NCBI GenBank assembly: GCA_944387145.1 | Contig: CALXDU010000002.1 | Coordinates: 1-60,330 of the forward strand | Origin: an uncultured Oscillospiraceae bacterium | GTDB lineage: Bacteria > Bacillota > Clostridia > Oscillospirales > Oscillospiraceae | Reading direction: 5' to 3' | Length of the DNA stretch: 60,330 nucleotides | Shown here: positions 33,933 to 42,509 of the stretch, in pieces | Position numbering within the stretch: position 1 is the stretch's first letter | Layout of the letters: every line of letters begins with the position of its first letter | Notes under the pieces: model-generated | What the model saw: the letters and a program-made list of their open reading frames with translations, nothing else | What the model was told of the DNA's origin: nothing | The model's database searches: none | Made by a program: the position numbers and the translations under genes

Positions 33933-33990
33933 TTGAACTGACAAGGGCAGTATACTATAATGATGACAAATTGTCTGTTGTTTTAACAAC
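33933..33990 (+). promoter_or_regulatory. Divergent control region between the crp/fnr gene and the hcp operon
   Basis: Plus-strand promoter for the regulator: TTGAAC (33933-33938), a 17-bp spacer, TATAAT (33956-33961). Two palindromes follow: GACAAATTGTC (33965-33975) and GTTGTTTTAACAAC (33977-33990). On the minus strand a TATAGT -10 (33954-33959) for hcp lacks a good -35, and the second palindrome sits near -36 to -42. That fits class II activation by a Crp/Fnr protein (inference). Confidence 0.65.
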
Positions 33991-34005
33991 ACAAGGAGCT
34001 TTTTT

Positions 34006-34649
34006 ATGGAACTTTTGTTATCCGAAACGCCCCTGTTTCAGGGTATCCAGGAGGCGGAAATTTCCGCTCTGCTGCAATGCCTGGCTGCCCAGAAACGAAG
34101 CTACCGCAAAGGGGATGTGATTTTCTCCGAGGGCACCGTTACCGAAAGTCTGGGGATTGTGCTTTCCGGCATGGCGCTGATTTCCTTCTGCGATGCCTGG
34201 GGCAACCACAGCATTCTGGGCAATGTGGCGCCGGGGGCAGTGTTTGCGGAAGTCTACGCCTGTATCCCCGGAGAGCCTTTGCGCATCAGCGTTTCCGCAG
34301 TGGAGGATACGACGGTTTTGTTACTCAATGTCCGCCGGGTGCTGTCCACCTGTACCAATGCCTGCCCCTTTCATACCCGGCTGGTGCGGAATTTGCTGAC
34401 GGTCTGCGCTCAGAAAAGTTTCCAGCTTTCCCAGCGGATTTTGCATACCAGTTTCAAGTCCATTCGTGGGCGGCTTATGTCCTATTTTTCCGAATGCGCC
34501 AAGGCATCCGGCAGCAGCTGGCGGACTATTTGGGTGTAGACCGCAGCGCCATGAGCAGCGAACTGTCCAAAATGCAGAAAGATGGCCTGATCTGCTACCA
34601 CCGAAACGAATTTTTGCTGAAATCTCCCGAAGAATTTCAGGCTCTATAA
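34006..34649 (+). pseudogene. Crp/Fnr-family regulator (HcpR-like position), frameshifted
   Basis: The first frame (34006-34539) gives a cyclic-nucleotide-type sensor domain (GDVIFSEGTVTESLGIVLSG, GAVFAEVYACI) and the long helix up to RGRLMSYFSECAK. The HTH recognition part RQQLADYLGVDRSAMSSELS...LICYHRNEF continues in another frame to 34649. Intact relatives have about ten more residues between the two parts, so a short deletion that is not a multiple of three near 34500-34515 seems to have split the gene. The truncated product would lack the DNA-recognition helix. It is divergent from hcp, whose regulator it presumably was. Confidence 0.8.
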
Positions 34650-34652
34650 GAA

Positions 34653-34690
34653 AAACGCTCTGGTATAGCGAAATACCAGAGCGTTTGTTG
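34653..34690. terminator. Bidirectional terminator
   Basis: A 14-bp perfect stem (34653-34666 with 34673-34686) and a 6-nt loop. T-rich sequence follows on both strands, directly on the minus strand. It serves the Crp/Fnr gene and the convergent YesL chimera. Confidence 0.8.
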
Positions 34691-34695
34691 ATTTT

Positions 34696-35454
34696 TTATA
34701 GTTTGCTTTCCTGCTGGGACCGCCGGAACGGCTCCAGAATCCACTTTTGCAGGGGGAAATTCACCAGGAAGCAAATGGTGTACTGCACAAATGCCACACC
34801 GAAAAACAGGGCAATTCCCAAGGAAATGGGCGAAAGCAGCACCAGGAAAAGCACCCCTACAGCTTCCAGCACCAGGATTCCCAGACTGCTTGGCCCGCCC
34901 AGAAATGCCAGGGACCAGCCGTTGCGCAAAATTGCCCCCAAGGGCAAGTCCAGCGACGGCAGCAGCACAAAGCTGTACTGCCCCCACAGCACGGCGACGG
35001 CCAGCAGGCACAGCCCTCCTCCGGAGAACAGCAGGCCATAGGGATTTCCGCCGTTGCTCAGTCCCAGACTCAGCAGGTAATAGCTTCCCGCCAGCAATCC
35101 GCCGAAGAGGACGCCCAATTCCAGGCTCTTGCCAAACTCTTTCCGGAAAGCGTCCCGAAATTCCAGCCACACCAGAACGTACCCTTCCTGAACCAGCTTG
35201 ATGCAGGCCCGGTTCATTCCCGCCTGTGCCGCCGGAATGGTCACCACCGGCAGGCAGGCAACGCAAAATACGATGTTCAAAAATGCCAGCTGCCAGAAAT
35301 GGGTCCAAAAGATGCGTATGCCAAACACAGCCACCAGCGGGAGATATGTCAGAAAAATCAGTCCCACAAAGGCCGGGATCAGACACAGGTAGGCCGTCCG
35401 CTGTTCCTGCCTTCCCCGCTGCGAAAGGCGTCTTTTTTTGATCGTTGCATACAA
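34696..35454 (-). CDS. YesL/DUF624-like membrane protein with a sugar-permease N-terminus (chimera)
   Basis: Residues 1-45 (QRTAYLCLIPAFVGLIFLTY and LPLVAVFGI) look like the beginning of a carbohydrate ABC permease (LplB/UgpA type). From about residue 47 the sequence changes to a YesL/DUF624 protein: FWQLAFLNIVFCVACLPVVT, AGMNRACIKL, FRDAFRKEFGKSLELG and three further helices. In sugar loci the permease gene normally follows the binding-protein gene and yesL comes later. I therefore infer a deletion near 35316 that joined the two. Expressed function is doubtful. Confidence 0.65.
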   Translation of the reverse strand: MYATIKKRRLSQRGRQEQRTAYLCLIPAFVGLIFLTYLPLVAVFGIRIFWTHFWQLAFLNIVFCVACLPVVTIPAAQAGMNRACIKLVQEGYVLVWLEFRDAFRKEFGKSLELGVLFGGLLAGSYYLLSLGLSNGGNPYGLLFSGGGLCLLAVAVLWGQYSFVLLPSLDLPLGAILRNGWSLAFLGGPSSLGILVLEAVGVLFLVLLSPISLGIALFFGVAFVQYTICFLVNFPLQKWILEPFRRSQQESKL

Positions 35455-35528
35455 ACACCTCGTAAGGACAGGCGCCTGCCCATCGACATGGACAGGCGCC
35501 CTGATTTAGAAGTCAAAACTGTTTCGGC

Positions 35529-36176
35529 TTAGCCCATGCCGTCATGTGCCATGACCAGGGCATCATAGTTATCGTTGATTGCCTGCTCAGCCGTCATATT
35601 GCCGGTCCACACATCACCCAGGGCTGCGCCCAGCAGGTTGTTGAAGTCCACGGTATTGTTGGTGTAGTACCAGGAGGTGGGCTTGGCGTAGTCACGGACG
35701 TAGTCACACAGGGCAGGCTTTGCTTCCTCCATAGCGGGGTAAGCGGGGTTGTCCAGCCACTTGGTGGTCAGCTCCTCATCCTCATAGTAGCCGCTGGTGG
35801 TGGGCATCCAGATGCCGGCAGCGATCAAAGCGTCCCAGCTGTTTTCTTCTCTGGCGTACCACTTAACGAATTCCATGGCTTCTTCGGGATGCTCAGTCTG
35901 AGAGAACACAACGTTGGGGCCGCCGGTGGAGATGGTTACCTTCTCCTTCATGTAAGGCAGAACTGCAATGCCGTAGTTCAGGCCCTCTTCCCGGGCGGCG
36001 GACAGGCAGGTACCGATGTTCCATGCACCATTGGTGGTCATGGCGCAGGTGCCGGCGATCAGGGAGCGCTGCACACCGTCGTCAGTCAGACCAGAGGACA
36101 GAGGTGCAACATGGTGTACCAGGTACAGATCAGCAATGTTCTGCAGTGCTTCGATTGCAGCAGGTTCGTTGACCAT
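35529..36176 (-). pseudogene. C-terminal half of a carbohydrate ABC substrate-binding protein
   Basis: About 215 residues match the C-terminal lobe of sugar-binding proteins: MVNEPAAIEALQNIADLYL, LIAGTCAMTTNGAWNIG, ILPYMKEKVTISTGGPNVV, HPEEAMEFVKWYA and the final WTGNMTAEQAINDNYDALV. The signal peptide and N-terminal lobe are missing. The frame stays open to 36437, but that extension is the antisense of a GH51 fragment and not binding-protein sequence. Clearly a remnant. Confidence 0.8.
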
Positions 36177-36423
36177 CTTTGCAGTCAACCGCTCCACCGA
36201 TTCGGATTTGGTGCTGAAAACCTGTCTGGATGGCTTCTCCCAGGTAAGCCTGATTGAGCACATCACCATGAACCATTCGGATTTGCAGATTGTCAACGGC
36301 CCCGGAGCCGAGAACATCCGTCCCCGGAAGGTTTCCGGAGCTGTGGTGGAAGGCAAAACCGTCACCGCCGCCTTGCCTCCTGTTTCCTGGAATGTGCTGC
36401 GCCTGTCCGCCCGTGATAAGTAA
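36172..36423 (+). pseudogene. C-terminal tail of a GH51 alpha-L-arabinofuranosidase
   Basis: The plus strand encodes IFAVNRSTDSDLVLK, LIEHITMNHSDLQIVN and LPPVSWNVLRLSARDK, typical of the C-terminal beta-sandwich of GH51 arabinofuranosidases. The roughly 400 residues holding the catalytic domain are absent. The fragment abuts the binding-protein fragment in opposite orientation, with the join at about 36172-36180. An inversion-deletion is the likely cause. Confidence 0.72.
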
Positions 36424-36450
36424 GCTGTCCATTGCACAGGAGGATGTCAT

Positions 36451-38423
36451 ATGATGGAAGTTTGCGGCAATCAGCTGCTCTGCACCTATAACCATGAAAC
36501 CCTCTGCATCGAACCCTGGGGGGACAATGCCCTGCGGGTTCGTGCCACCAAACAGTCCCATTTTCCCCAGGAGGATTGGGCCCTGACCCAGCCTCACAGC
36601 GCCCAGGCTCAGATTACCCTGGACCAGGACGGCGCTTCCCTGGTCAACGGCAAAATCCGGCTGCATCTGACCAAACGGGGAAAAATCACCATTTATAACC
36701 AGCACGGCACCGTCCTTCTGGAAGAATACTGCCGCAACCGGCGGGATCTGCTGGACCCCAAGTGCAGCGCCATTGAGGTGGAAGCCCGGGAATTTTCGCC
36801 TATCTTGCGGGGATTATCACCTCACCGCCCGGTTTGAATCCCTGGATCTCAGGAAAAATTGTACGGAATGGGCCAGTATCAGCAGGACTTTCTCAATCTG
36901 AAAGGCGCGGATCTGGAACTGGCCCACCGCAGCTCCCAGGCCAGTGTGCCTTTTCTGATTTCCTCCCGGGGCTATGGTTTTCTGTGGAACAACCCGGCGG
37001 TAGGTCGGGCGGTATTCGGCAAGAACACCACCACCTTGGAAGCCTACGCAACCCAGGCCCTGGACTACTGGGTGATTGCAGGAGACACCCCCAAGGAACT
37101 GATTTCCGGCTACGCATCCGTCACCGGCACGGTACCCAGGATGCCGGAATATGGTCTTGGCTTCTGGCAGTGTAAGCTGCGCTACCAGACCCAGGAGGAA
37201 CTGCTGAATATCGCCAGAGAATATAAACGGCGGAATCTTCCCATTGACGTGATTGTTATCGACTTTTTCCACTGGCCCAAACAGGACGAATGGAAATTCG
37301 ACCCGGTGTACTGGCCGGACCCGGAAGCCATGGTGGAAGAATTGAACCAGATGGGAATTTCCCTGATGGTTTCCGTTTGGCCCATGGTAGACAAGGATTC
37401 GGAAAACTTCCCCCAGATGCAGGAGTTGGGCTACCTGACCCGCTGTGACCGGGGCGTGCAGACTGGTCTGAGCTTCATGGGCGACACCATCCATTTTGAT
37501 GCTACCAACCCGGCCGCCCGGGAATTTGTGTGGGACAAGGTAAATCAAAACTATTACCAGAAGGGCATTCACATTTTCTGGCTGGACGAGGCGGAGCCGG
37601 AATACTCCGTCTACAGCTTTGACAATTACCGCTATTACAGAGGCCCCCACCTGCAAATCGGCAATGTGTAGCCGGTGGATTACGCCCGCCCTTCTACGAG
37701 GGCATGACCCGGCAGGGACAGAAAGACATTGTCAATCTGATACGCTGCGCCTGGGCCGGAAGCCAGAAATACGGTGCTCTGGTCTGGTCGGGAGACATTG
37801 CTTCCAGCTACGAAAGCCTGCGCAACCAGCTTTCTGCGGGACTGAATATGGGCATTGCAGGCATTCCCTGGTGGACCACCGACATTGGCGGTTTCCACGG
37901 CAGAGACCCCCGGAAGGAAGATTACCGGGAGCTGTTTGTCCGCTGGTTCCAGTGGGGTACCTTCTGCCCCGTGATGCGGCTCCACGGCGACCGGGAACCC
38001 AAACAGCCCCAGGTGGGCACCACCGGCGGTGCCTCCTGCTGCTCCGGCGCAGACAATGAAGTCTGGAGTTATGGCCCCGAAGTTTACGAAATCTGCAAGC
38101 ATTACCTGAATTTGCGGGAGACGCTTCGTCCCTACATCCGCCAGATTATGGATCAGGCCCATCAGGATGGAACGCCTATCATACGGGCACTGTTCCTGGA
38201 ATTTCCCCAGGACCCTGTTTGCTGGGAAGTGGAGGACAGTTACCTGTTCGGACCGGACTACCTGGTGGCTCCGGTTCTCTACCCCGGGCAGCGTCCCAGA
38301 CGGGTCTACCTGCCCGCCGGGTGCAGCTGGCAGGATATCAACACCCAGCAAACCTATGCCGGCGGTCAGTGGACAGAAATCCCCTGCCCTCTGGAATGGA
38401 TTCCTGTATTTAAAAAGTGCTGA
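36451..38423 (+). pseudogene. GH31 glycosidase (alpha-xylosidase/alpha-glucosidase type), inactivated
   Basis: Three frames together make a GH31 enzyme. 36451-36837 gives the N-terminal domain. About 36850-37671 gives LYGMGQYQQDFLNLKG, VIVIDFFHWP and the nucleophile region FWLDEAEPEYS. 37704-38423 gives the acid/base region ALVWSGDIASS, GIPWWTTDIGGF and the C-terminal domain. Frameshifts lie near 36810, 36850 and 37690, and TAG replaces the expected Tyr codon at about 37669. Such enzymes release xylose or glucose from xyloglucan-type oligosaccharides; with the GH51 remnant this points to a former hemicellulose locus. A start-proximal Shine-Dalgarno (AGGAGG) remains. Confidence 0.85.
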
Positions 38424-38433
38424 ATATAGAAAA

Positions 38434-38461
38434 TTGCCGGGATTCTTGCGAATCCCGGCAA
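38434..38461 (-). terminator. Terminator of the opp operon
   Basis: An 11-bp perfect stem (38434-38444 with 38451-38461) and a 6-nt loop. On the minus strand it is followed by TTTTC, directly past the small membrane gene. Confidence 0.75.
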
Positions 38462-38466
38462 CTATT

Positions 38467-38673
38467 TTACAGAAAGCGGAAGAAAAACAGATACAGCACC
38501 AGCAAAAATGCCAGAATCACCACAATCAGCACCGGCACAAATACCGCCAGGGCTGCCAGAATCATGGCCAGTCGGTCATTTTTTTCCAGGGGCAGCTGCT
38601 CCCGTTCCTCCTCAAACCGCTCCTCCGCCTTGCGGATATTCAGGATGCGGTTGATTTTTTTGCCAAACAGCAT
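38467..38673 (-). CDS. Small single-helix membrane protein of the opp operon
   Basis: A 68-aa protein: a charged N-terminal half (FGKKINRIL..., EERFEEEREQLPLEKNDR) and one long hydrophobic C-terminal helix of about 35 residues. It follows oppF by 6 bp and ends at the operon terminator, so it is co-expressed with the transporter. No family recognised. It may be a small accessory subunit or stabiliser of the Opp complex. Confidence 0.65.
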   Translation of the reverse strand: MLFGKKINRILNIRKAEERFEEEREQLPLEKNDRLAMILAALAVFVPVLIVVILAFLLVLYLFFFRFL

Positions 38674-38679
38674 AGCGCC

Positions 38680-39693
38680 TTACCCGTTGTTCTTATGCAG
38701 AGGGAAGTGGCAGGCCACATAGTGGTCGTTGCCCACGTTGGTCCACTGGGGGACCTCCTCCTTGCACTTTTGCTGGCAGTAACGGCAGCGGGTGTGGAAC
38801 TTGCAGCCGGAGGGAGGATTCACCGGGCTGGGGATATCGCCTTCCAGCAAGATCCGCTCCCGCTTGTCCTCCTCATCCACTACCGGGATGGCAGACAGCA
38901 GCGCCTCGGTATAGGGGTGCAGGGTGTTGGCGAACAGTTCCTCGGTGGGAGCCAGCTCCACCATATTGCCCAGATACATAACGCCGATCCGGTCGCTGAT
39001 GTACTTGACAACGCTCAGGTCGTGGGTGATGAACAGGTAGGTCAGGTTCTGCTTTTCCTTCAGCTCCGACAGCAGATTCAGAATCTGAGACTGAATGGAC
39101 ACGTCCAGTGCAGAAACTGCCTCGTCGCAAACCACGAAAGCAGGGTTCAATGCCAAGCTCCGGGCAATGCCGATTCTCTGACGCTGACCGCCGGAGAACT
39201 GGTGAGGATACCGGCCGAACATGTAGGTAGCCAGACCGCAGTTTTCCATCACCCGGAAGATATACTCCTGCATGGCAGGATCGCCCTTCTTGAAAATGCC
39301 GTGGGACACCAGGCCCTCACCGATGATCTGGCCCACCGTCATACGGGGGTTCAGGGAGGAATAGGGGTCCTGGAAGATCAGCTGCAGGTCCTTGCGCAGC
39401 ACCCGCATCTGTTCCTTGCTCAGCTTCTTCAGGTCGATGTCCTTGCCGTCCTTATGGTAGATCACATCGCCGTGGGTCTGGGGATACAGCTGCAGCAGGG
39501 TCCGTCCAAAGGTGGACTTACCGCAGCCGGACTCGCCTACCAGGCCCAGGGTTTCGCCTTCGTAAATCTCCAGAGAAATGCCGTCATTGGCACGAACATA
39601 GCGCTGCTTCTCCCGCAGCTTGGTCTTTTTCACAGGGAAGTACTGCTTGACATCCTTGATGGTCAGCAGCACCTTACGGTTTTCATTCTGCAT
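38680..39693 (-). CDS. oppF: Oligopeptide ABC transporter ATP-binding protein OppF
   Basis: A 337-aa peptide-importer ATPase: Walker A GESGCGKST, QLIFQDPYSSLNPRMTVG, signature FSGGQRQRIGIARSL, Walker B VVCDEAVSALDVS and FITHDLSVVKYI. The C-terminal cysteine cluster CKFHTRCRYCQQKC of this family (a [4Fe-4S]-type site) is present. It overlaps oppD by 11 bp, so the two are coupled. Confidence 0.94.
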   Translation of the reverse strand: MQNENRKVLLTIKDVKQYFPVKKTKLREKQRYVRANDGISLEIYEGETLGLVGESGCGKSTFGRTLLQLYPQTHGDVIYHKDGKDIDLKKLSKEQMRVLRKDLQLIFQDPYSSLNPRMTVGQIIGEGLVSHGIFKKGDPAMQEYIFRVMENCGLATYMFGRYPHQFSGGQRQRIGIARSLALNPAFVVCDEAVSALDVSIQSQILNLLSELKEKQNLTYLFITHDLSVVKYISDRIGVMYLGNMVELAPTEELFANTLHPYTEALLSAIPVVDEEDKRERILLEGDIPSPVNPPSGCKFHTRCRYCQQKCKEEVPQWTNVGNDHYVACHFPLHKNNG

Positions 39694-40678
39694 GTTCTTT
39701 TCTCACCGCCTTCTCTGGATAGAAACACCGGATCAAATGGTTGGGAGCAACTTCCTGCAGCTCCGGTTCTGCTGCCAGGCACTTCTCGGTGCAGTACTTG
39801 CACCGGGGAGCGAATTTGCAGCCCTGGGGCAGGTACAGCGGGTTGGGAACCGCACCGGGAATTGCCTCCAGCCGCTTACCCTTGGGGGTATTGAGCCGGG
39901 GAATGGAGGTCATCAGACCTTCGGTGTAAGGATGGGAGTGGATGCCCCCATGGAAAATGGTCTTGGCGTCAGCCTTCTCCACAATCTGGCCGCAGTACAT
40001 AACTGCCACTTCGTCCGCCATCTCGTGGATAACACCCAGGTCATGGGTGATGAACAGAATGGAGGTTCCCATCTGACGCTTCAGCTCGTTCATCAGCTTC
40101 AGGATCTGGGCCTGAATGGTCACGTCCAGAGCCGTGGTAGGCTCGTCGGCAATCAGCAGCTTGGGCCGGCAGGCCAGAGCCATGGCAATCATCACACGCT
40201 GGCGCATACCGCCGGAGAGCTGGAAGGGATACTGTTTTGCCACCCGCTCGGGGTTGGGAATCTTTACGTCAGACAGCAGGGAAACTGCCTTTTGATAGGC
40301 CTGCTTCTTATCCAGCTTCTGGTGCAGCCGCAGCACTTCGCCGATCTGGCGCTCGATGGTGAACACCGGGTTCAGGGAGGTCATAGGCTCCTGGAAGATC
40401 ACAGAGATCTCATTGCCCCGGATGTGGTGCAGGTCCTTGTCGGAAGCGTTCAGAATGTCCTTGCCGTCGAAGGTAACGCTGCCGCTTTCGATATAGCCGT
40501 TGCCGTCCAGCAGACGGATAATGCTCATGGCGGACACGCTCTTGCCGGAGCCGGACTCACCCACGATACCCAGGGTCTTGCCGGCATCCAGGCTGTAGGT
40601 CACGTCGTTGACTGCCTTGACGATGCCCTTCTTGGTCTTAAAATATGTGTGCAGGTTTTTGACTTCAAGCAAATGCAT
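39683..40678 (-). CDS. oppD: Oligopeptide ABC transporter ATP-binding protein OppD
   Basis: A 331-aa ATPase: [63 protein letters not shown] and [14 protein letters not shown]. The C-terminal [14 protein letters not shown] motif again fits a family iron-sulfur site. It starts 6 bp past the oppC stop. OppD and OppF form the nucleotide-binding heterodimer. Confidence 0.94.
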   Translation of the reverse strand: MHLLEVKNLHTYFKTKKGIVKAVNDVTYSLDAGKTLGIVGESGSGKSVSAMSIIRLLDGNGYIESGSVTFDGKDILNASDKDLHHIRGNEISVIFQEPMTSLNPVFTIERQIGEVLRLHQKLDKKQAYQKAVSLLSDVKIPNPERVAKQYPFQLSGGMRQRVMIAMALACRPKLLIADEPTTALDVTIQAQILKLMNELKRQMGTSILFITHDLGVIHEMADEVAVMYCGQIVEKADAKTIFHGGIHSHPYTEGLMTSIPRLNTPKGKRLEAIPGAVPNPLYLPQGCKFAPRCKYCTEKCLAAEPELQEVAPNHLIRCFYPEKAVRKEHAE

Positions 40679-40684
40679 TCCGGC

Positions 40685-42496
40685 TCACCTCTCTTTCGAT
40701 TTGGGGTCAATGGCATCCCGCAGGCCGTCGCCGATGCAGTTGATGCTGATGGTGCAGATACCCAGCAGCATAGCCGGGAACAGCCAGCGCCACCAATAGT
40801 TGGCGATAACCTGACCGTTCTGAGCGCCGGTGAGCATGTTGCCCCAGGTGGCGTTGGGCTCGTTGACGCCGAAGCCGATGAAAGACAGAGAAGACTCGGT
40901 CAGCATGCAGGTCGCAAAGTTCAGGGTTGCATTGACAATGATAACAGTAATGATATTGGGCAGGATGTGACGGAAGATAATTCCGGCTTCCTTCACGCCC
41001 AGAGCCTTGGCGGCGGTGACGAATTCCTGCTCCCGCTCTGCCAGCACGCTGCCGCGAACCAGACGGGCAATGCCAGGCCAGGACAGCAGGCCCAGAATAC
41101 ACATAATCAAGATGATTCTCTGGGTTTCACTGATGCTGTTGCCCAGGATGGACGACAGGATGATACAGAAGGGAAGGAAGGGGATGGAGGACACGATTTC
41201 CGTCAGACGCATCAGCAGGTTATCCACCTTGCCGCCCTTGTATCCGGAAATACCGCCCACCAGAATACCGATGATGGTGGAAATCACAACGGAGATAGCG
41301 CCCACGGTCATGGTCATCCGTCCGCCAACCAGCAGACGGCGGAACAGGTCACGGCCAAAGGCATCGGTGCCCATCAGGTAGCCCTTCAGGCCCCAGGAAA
41401 TGACCTGGCCGTCTTCGGTAATGGCGTAGTTTGCATAGTAGCCGGCATCCACGCTGGCAACGCCGCTGGCGTTGGGTGCGCTGGACTGGCCGTGGGTGTT
41501 GTCACCCCAGCTGAACAGGGAGCCGTCTTTCAGAATGGCAGTGTAGTGATAACGGCCTGCGCTGAGGGAGGCCACCTGGCCCTGGATTTCTTCGGGGACA
41601 TTCAGGGTCTTTTTGATGTTGTTGCCCCAGGTGTAGACTCGGCCGTCGGAAGTCACGGCAGCAGCGCTTTCGTCGGTGATGGCCAGATCCACCACATCGC
41701 CCTGGATTTCAGCAGGGATATTGGTATAGGCAGAAGTCTTGTTGGTCAGGGGAACCACTTCGCCGTCCTTGGTCAGTACCATAACGATGTTGGTGCTGGC
41801 AGCGAACTTGTCGATGTTGCCCTGCACCCCTTCGGGGTAGGTAATGCTCAGCAGGTACTGGCTGCCCCAGTTGTACATTTCTCCGTCCTCCGTCAGAGCC
41901 AGAGAAATCTGGTAACCGGCCATGATCTGCTTGATGTCATTGCCGCCGGTACGCAGCTCCATGGGGATGGAGTTCAGACCCATACGGTCATTGCCCCAGG
42001 TAAAGACCTGGCCGTCCTCGTTCACGGCGACCACATGGTCAAGACCAGCGGAAATCTGCACCAGCTTGCCGGTTTCCTTGGTGCTGGGAATGTTCTTCAG
42101 CTTGTCGTTGGGGAAGGTGCCCCACTCATAGATGTTGCCGTCCTTATCCAGGCCTACAGAGAAGGAGCTGCCCACAGACAGATCCTGGGCATTGTTCTTC
42201 AGACCGGCAGGCACATTCAGCATGCCGAAGCCCGGGGCCACGTTTGCCTGGGTAACATCCTGATAGTACAGGTCAATGGGGAAGAAGTACGGCAGAAACA
42301 CGCAGCACAGGAAAATGAAGGTAAACAGAATCACGCCGATCATGGCGATCTTATCCCGCAGGAAATCGTGGATCACCATCTGCATGGGGCTCTGGAGTAC
42401 TTCTTCTTCCTCCTGGGGCATGCCGCCCATCATCATCTGCTGGGCTGCCTTGGAGGCCGTGGAACGGCGGGGGGATTTTTTCTTTTCGTTACGCAT
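40685..42496 (-). CDS. oppC: OppC-type peptide permease with an inserted seven-repeat RCC1-like beta-propeller
   Basis: The permease part is normal OppC: TM1 (AMIGVILFTFIFLCCVFLPY), YLMGTDAFGRDLFRRLLVGG, four to five further helices, and the EAA loop EFVTAAKALGVKEAGIIFRH. Between TM1 and the GTDxxGRD segment lies an extra domain of about 260 residues. It has seven repeats of about 38-40 residues of the form (I/V)xAGxxxxxALxxDGxVxxWG, e.g. ISAGLDHVVAVNEDGQVFTW and LSAGRYHYTAILKDGSLFSW. Seven repeats make a complete RCC1-type propeller. By OppC topology it faces outward, where the binding protein docks. I start at 42496 (GGGAGG upstream); total 603 aa against about 300 for normal OppC. Confidence 0.93.
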   Translation of the reverse strand: MRNEKKKSPRRSTASKAAQQMMMGGMPQEEEEVLQSPMQMVIHDFLRDKIAMIGVILFTFIFLCCVFLPYFFPIDLYYQDVTQANVAPGFGMLNVPAGLKNNAQDLSVGSSFSVGLDKDGNIYEWGTFPNDKLKNIPSTKETGKLVQISAGLDHVVAVNEDGQVFTWGNDRMGLNSIPMELRTGGNDIKQIMAGYQISLALTEDGEMYNWGSQYLLSITYPEGVQGNIDKFAASTNIVMVLTKDGEVVPLTNKTSAYTNIPAEIQGDVVDLAITDESAAAVTSDGRVYTWGNNIKKTLNVPEEIQGQVASLSAGRYHYTAILKDGSLFSWGDNTHGQSSAPNASGVASVDAGYYANYAITEDGQVISWGLKGYLMGTDAFGRDLFRRLLVGGRMTMTVGAISVVISTIIGILVGGISGYKGGKVDNLLMRLTEIVSSIPFLPFCIILSSILGNSISETQRIILIMCILGLLSWPGIARLVRGSVLAEREQEFVTAAKALGVKEAGIIFRHILPNIITVIIVNATLNFATCMLTESSLSFIGFGVNEPNATWGNMLTGAQNGQVIANYWWRWLFPAMLLGICTISINCIGDGLRDAIDPKSKER

Positions 42497-42509
42497 TCTT
42501 TTGCCTCCC

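Noticed and set aside
36177..36437. N-terminal 85 residues of the apparent 302-aa binding protein
   Set aside because: This stretch is the complementary strand of a GH51 C-terminus and not part of a binding protein.
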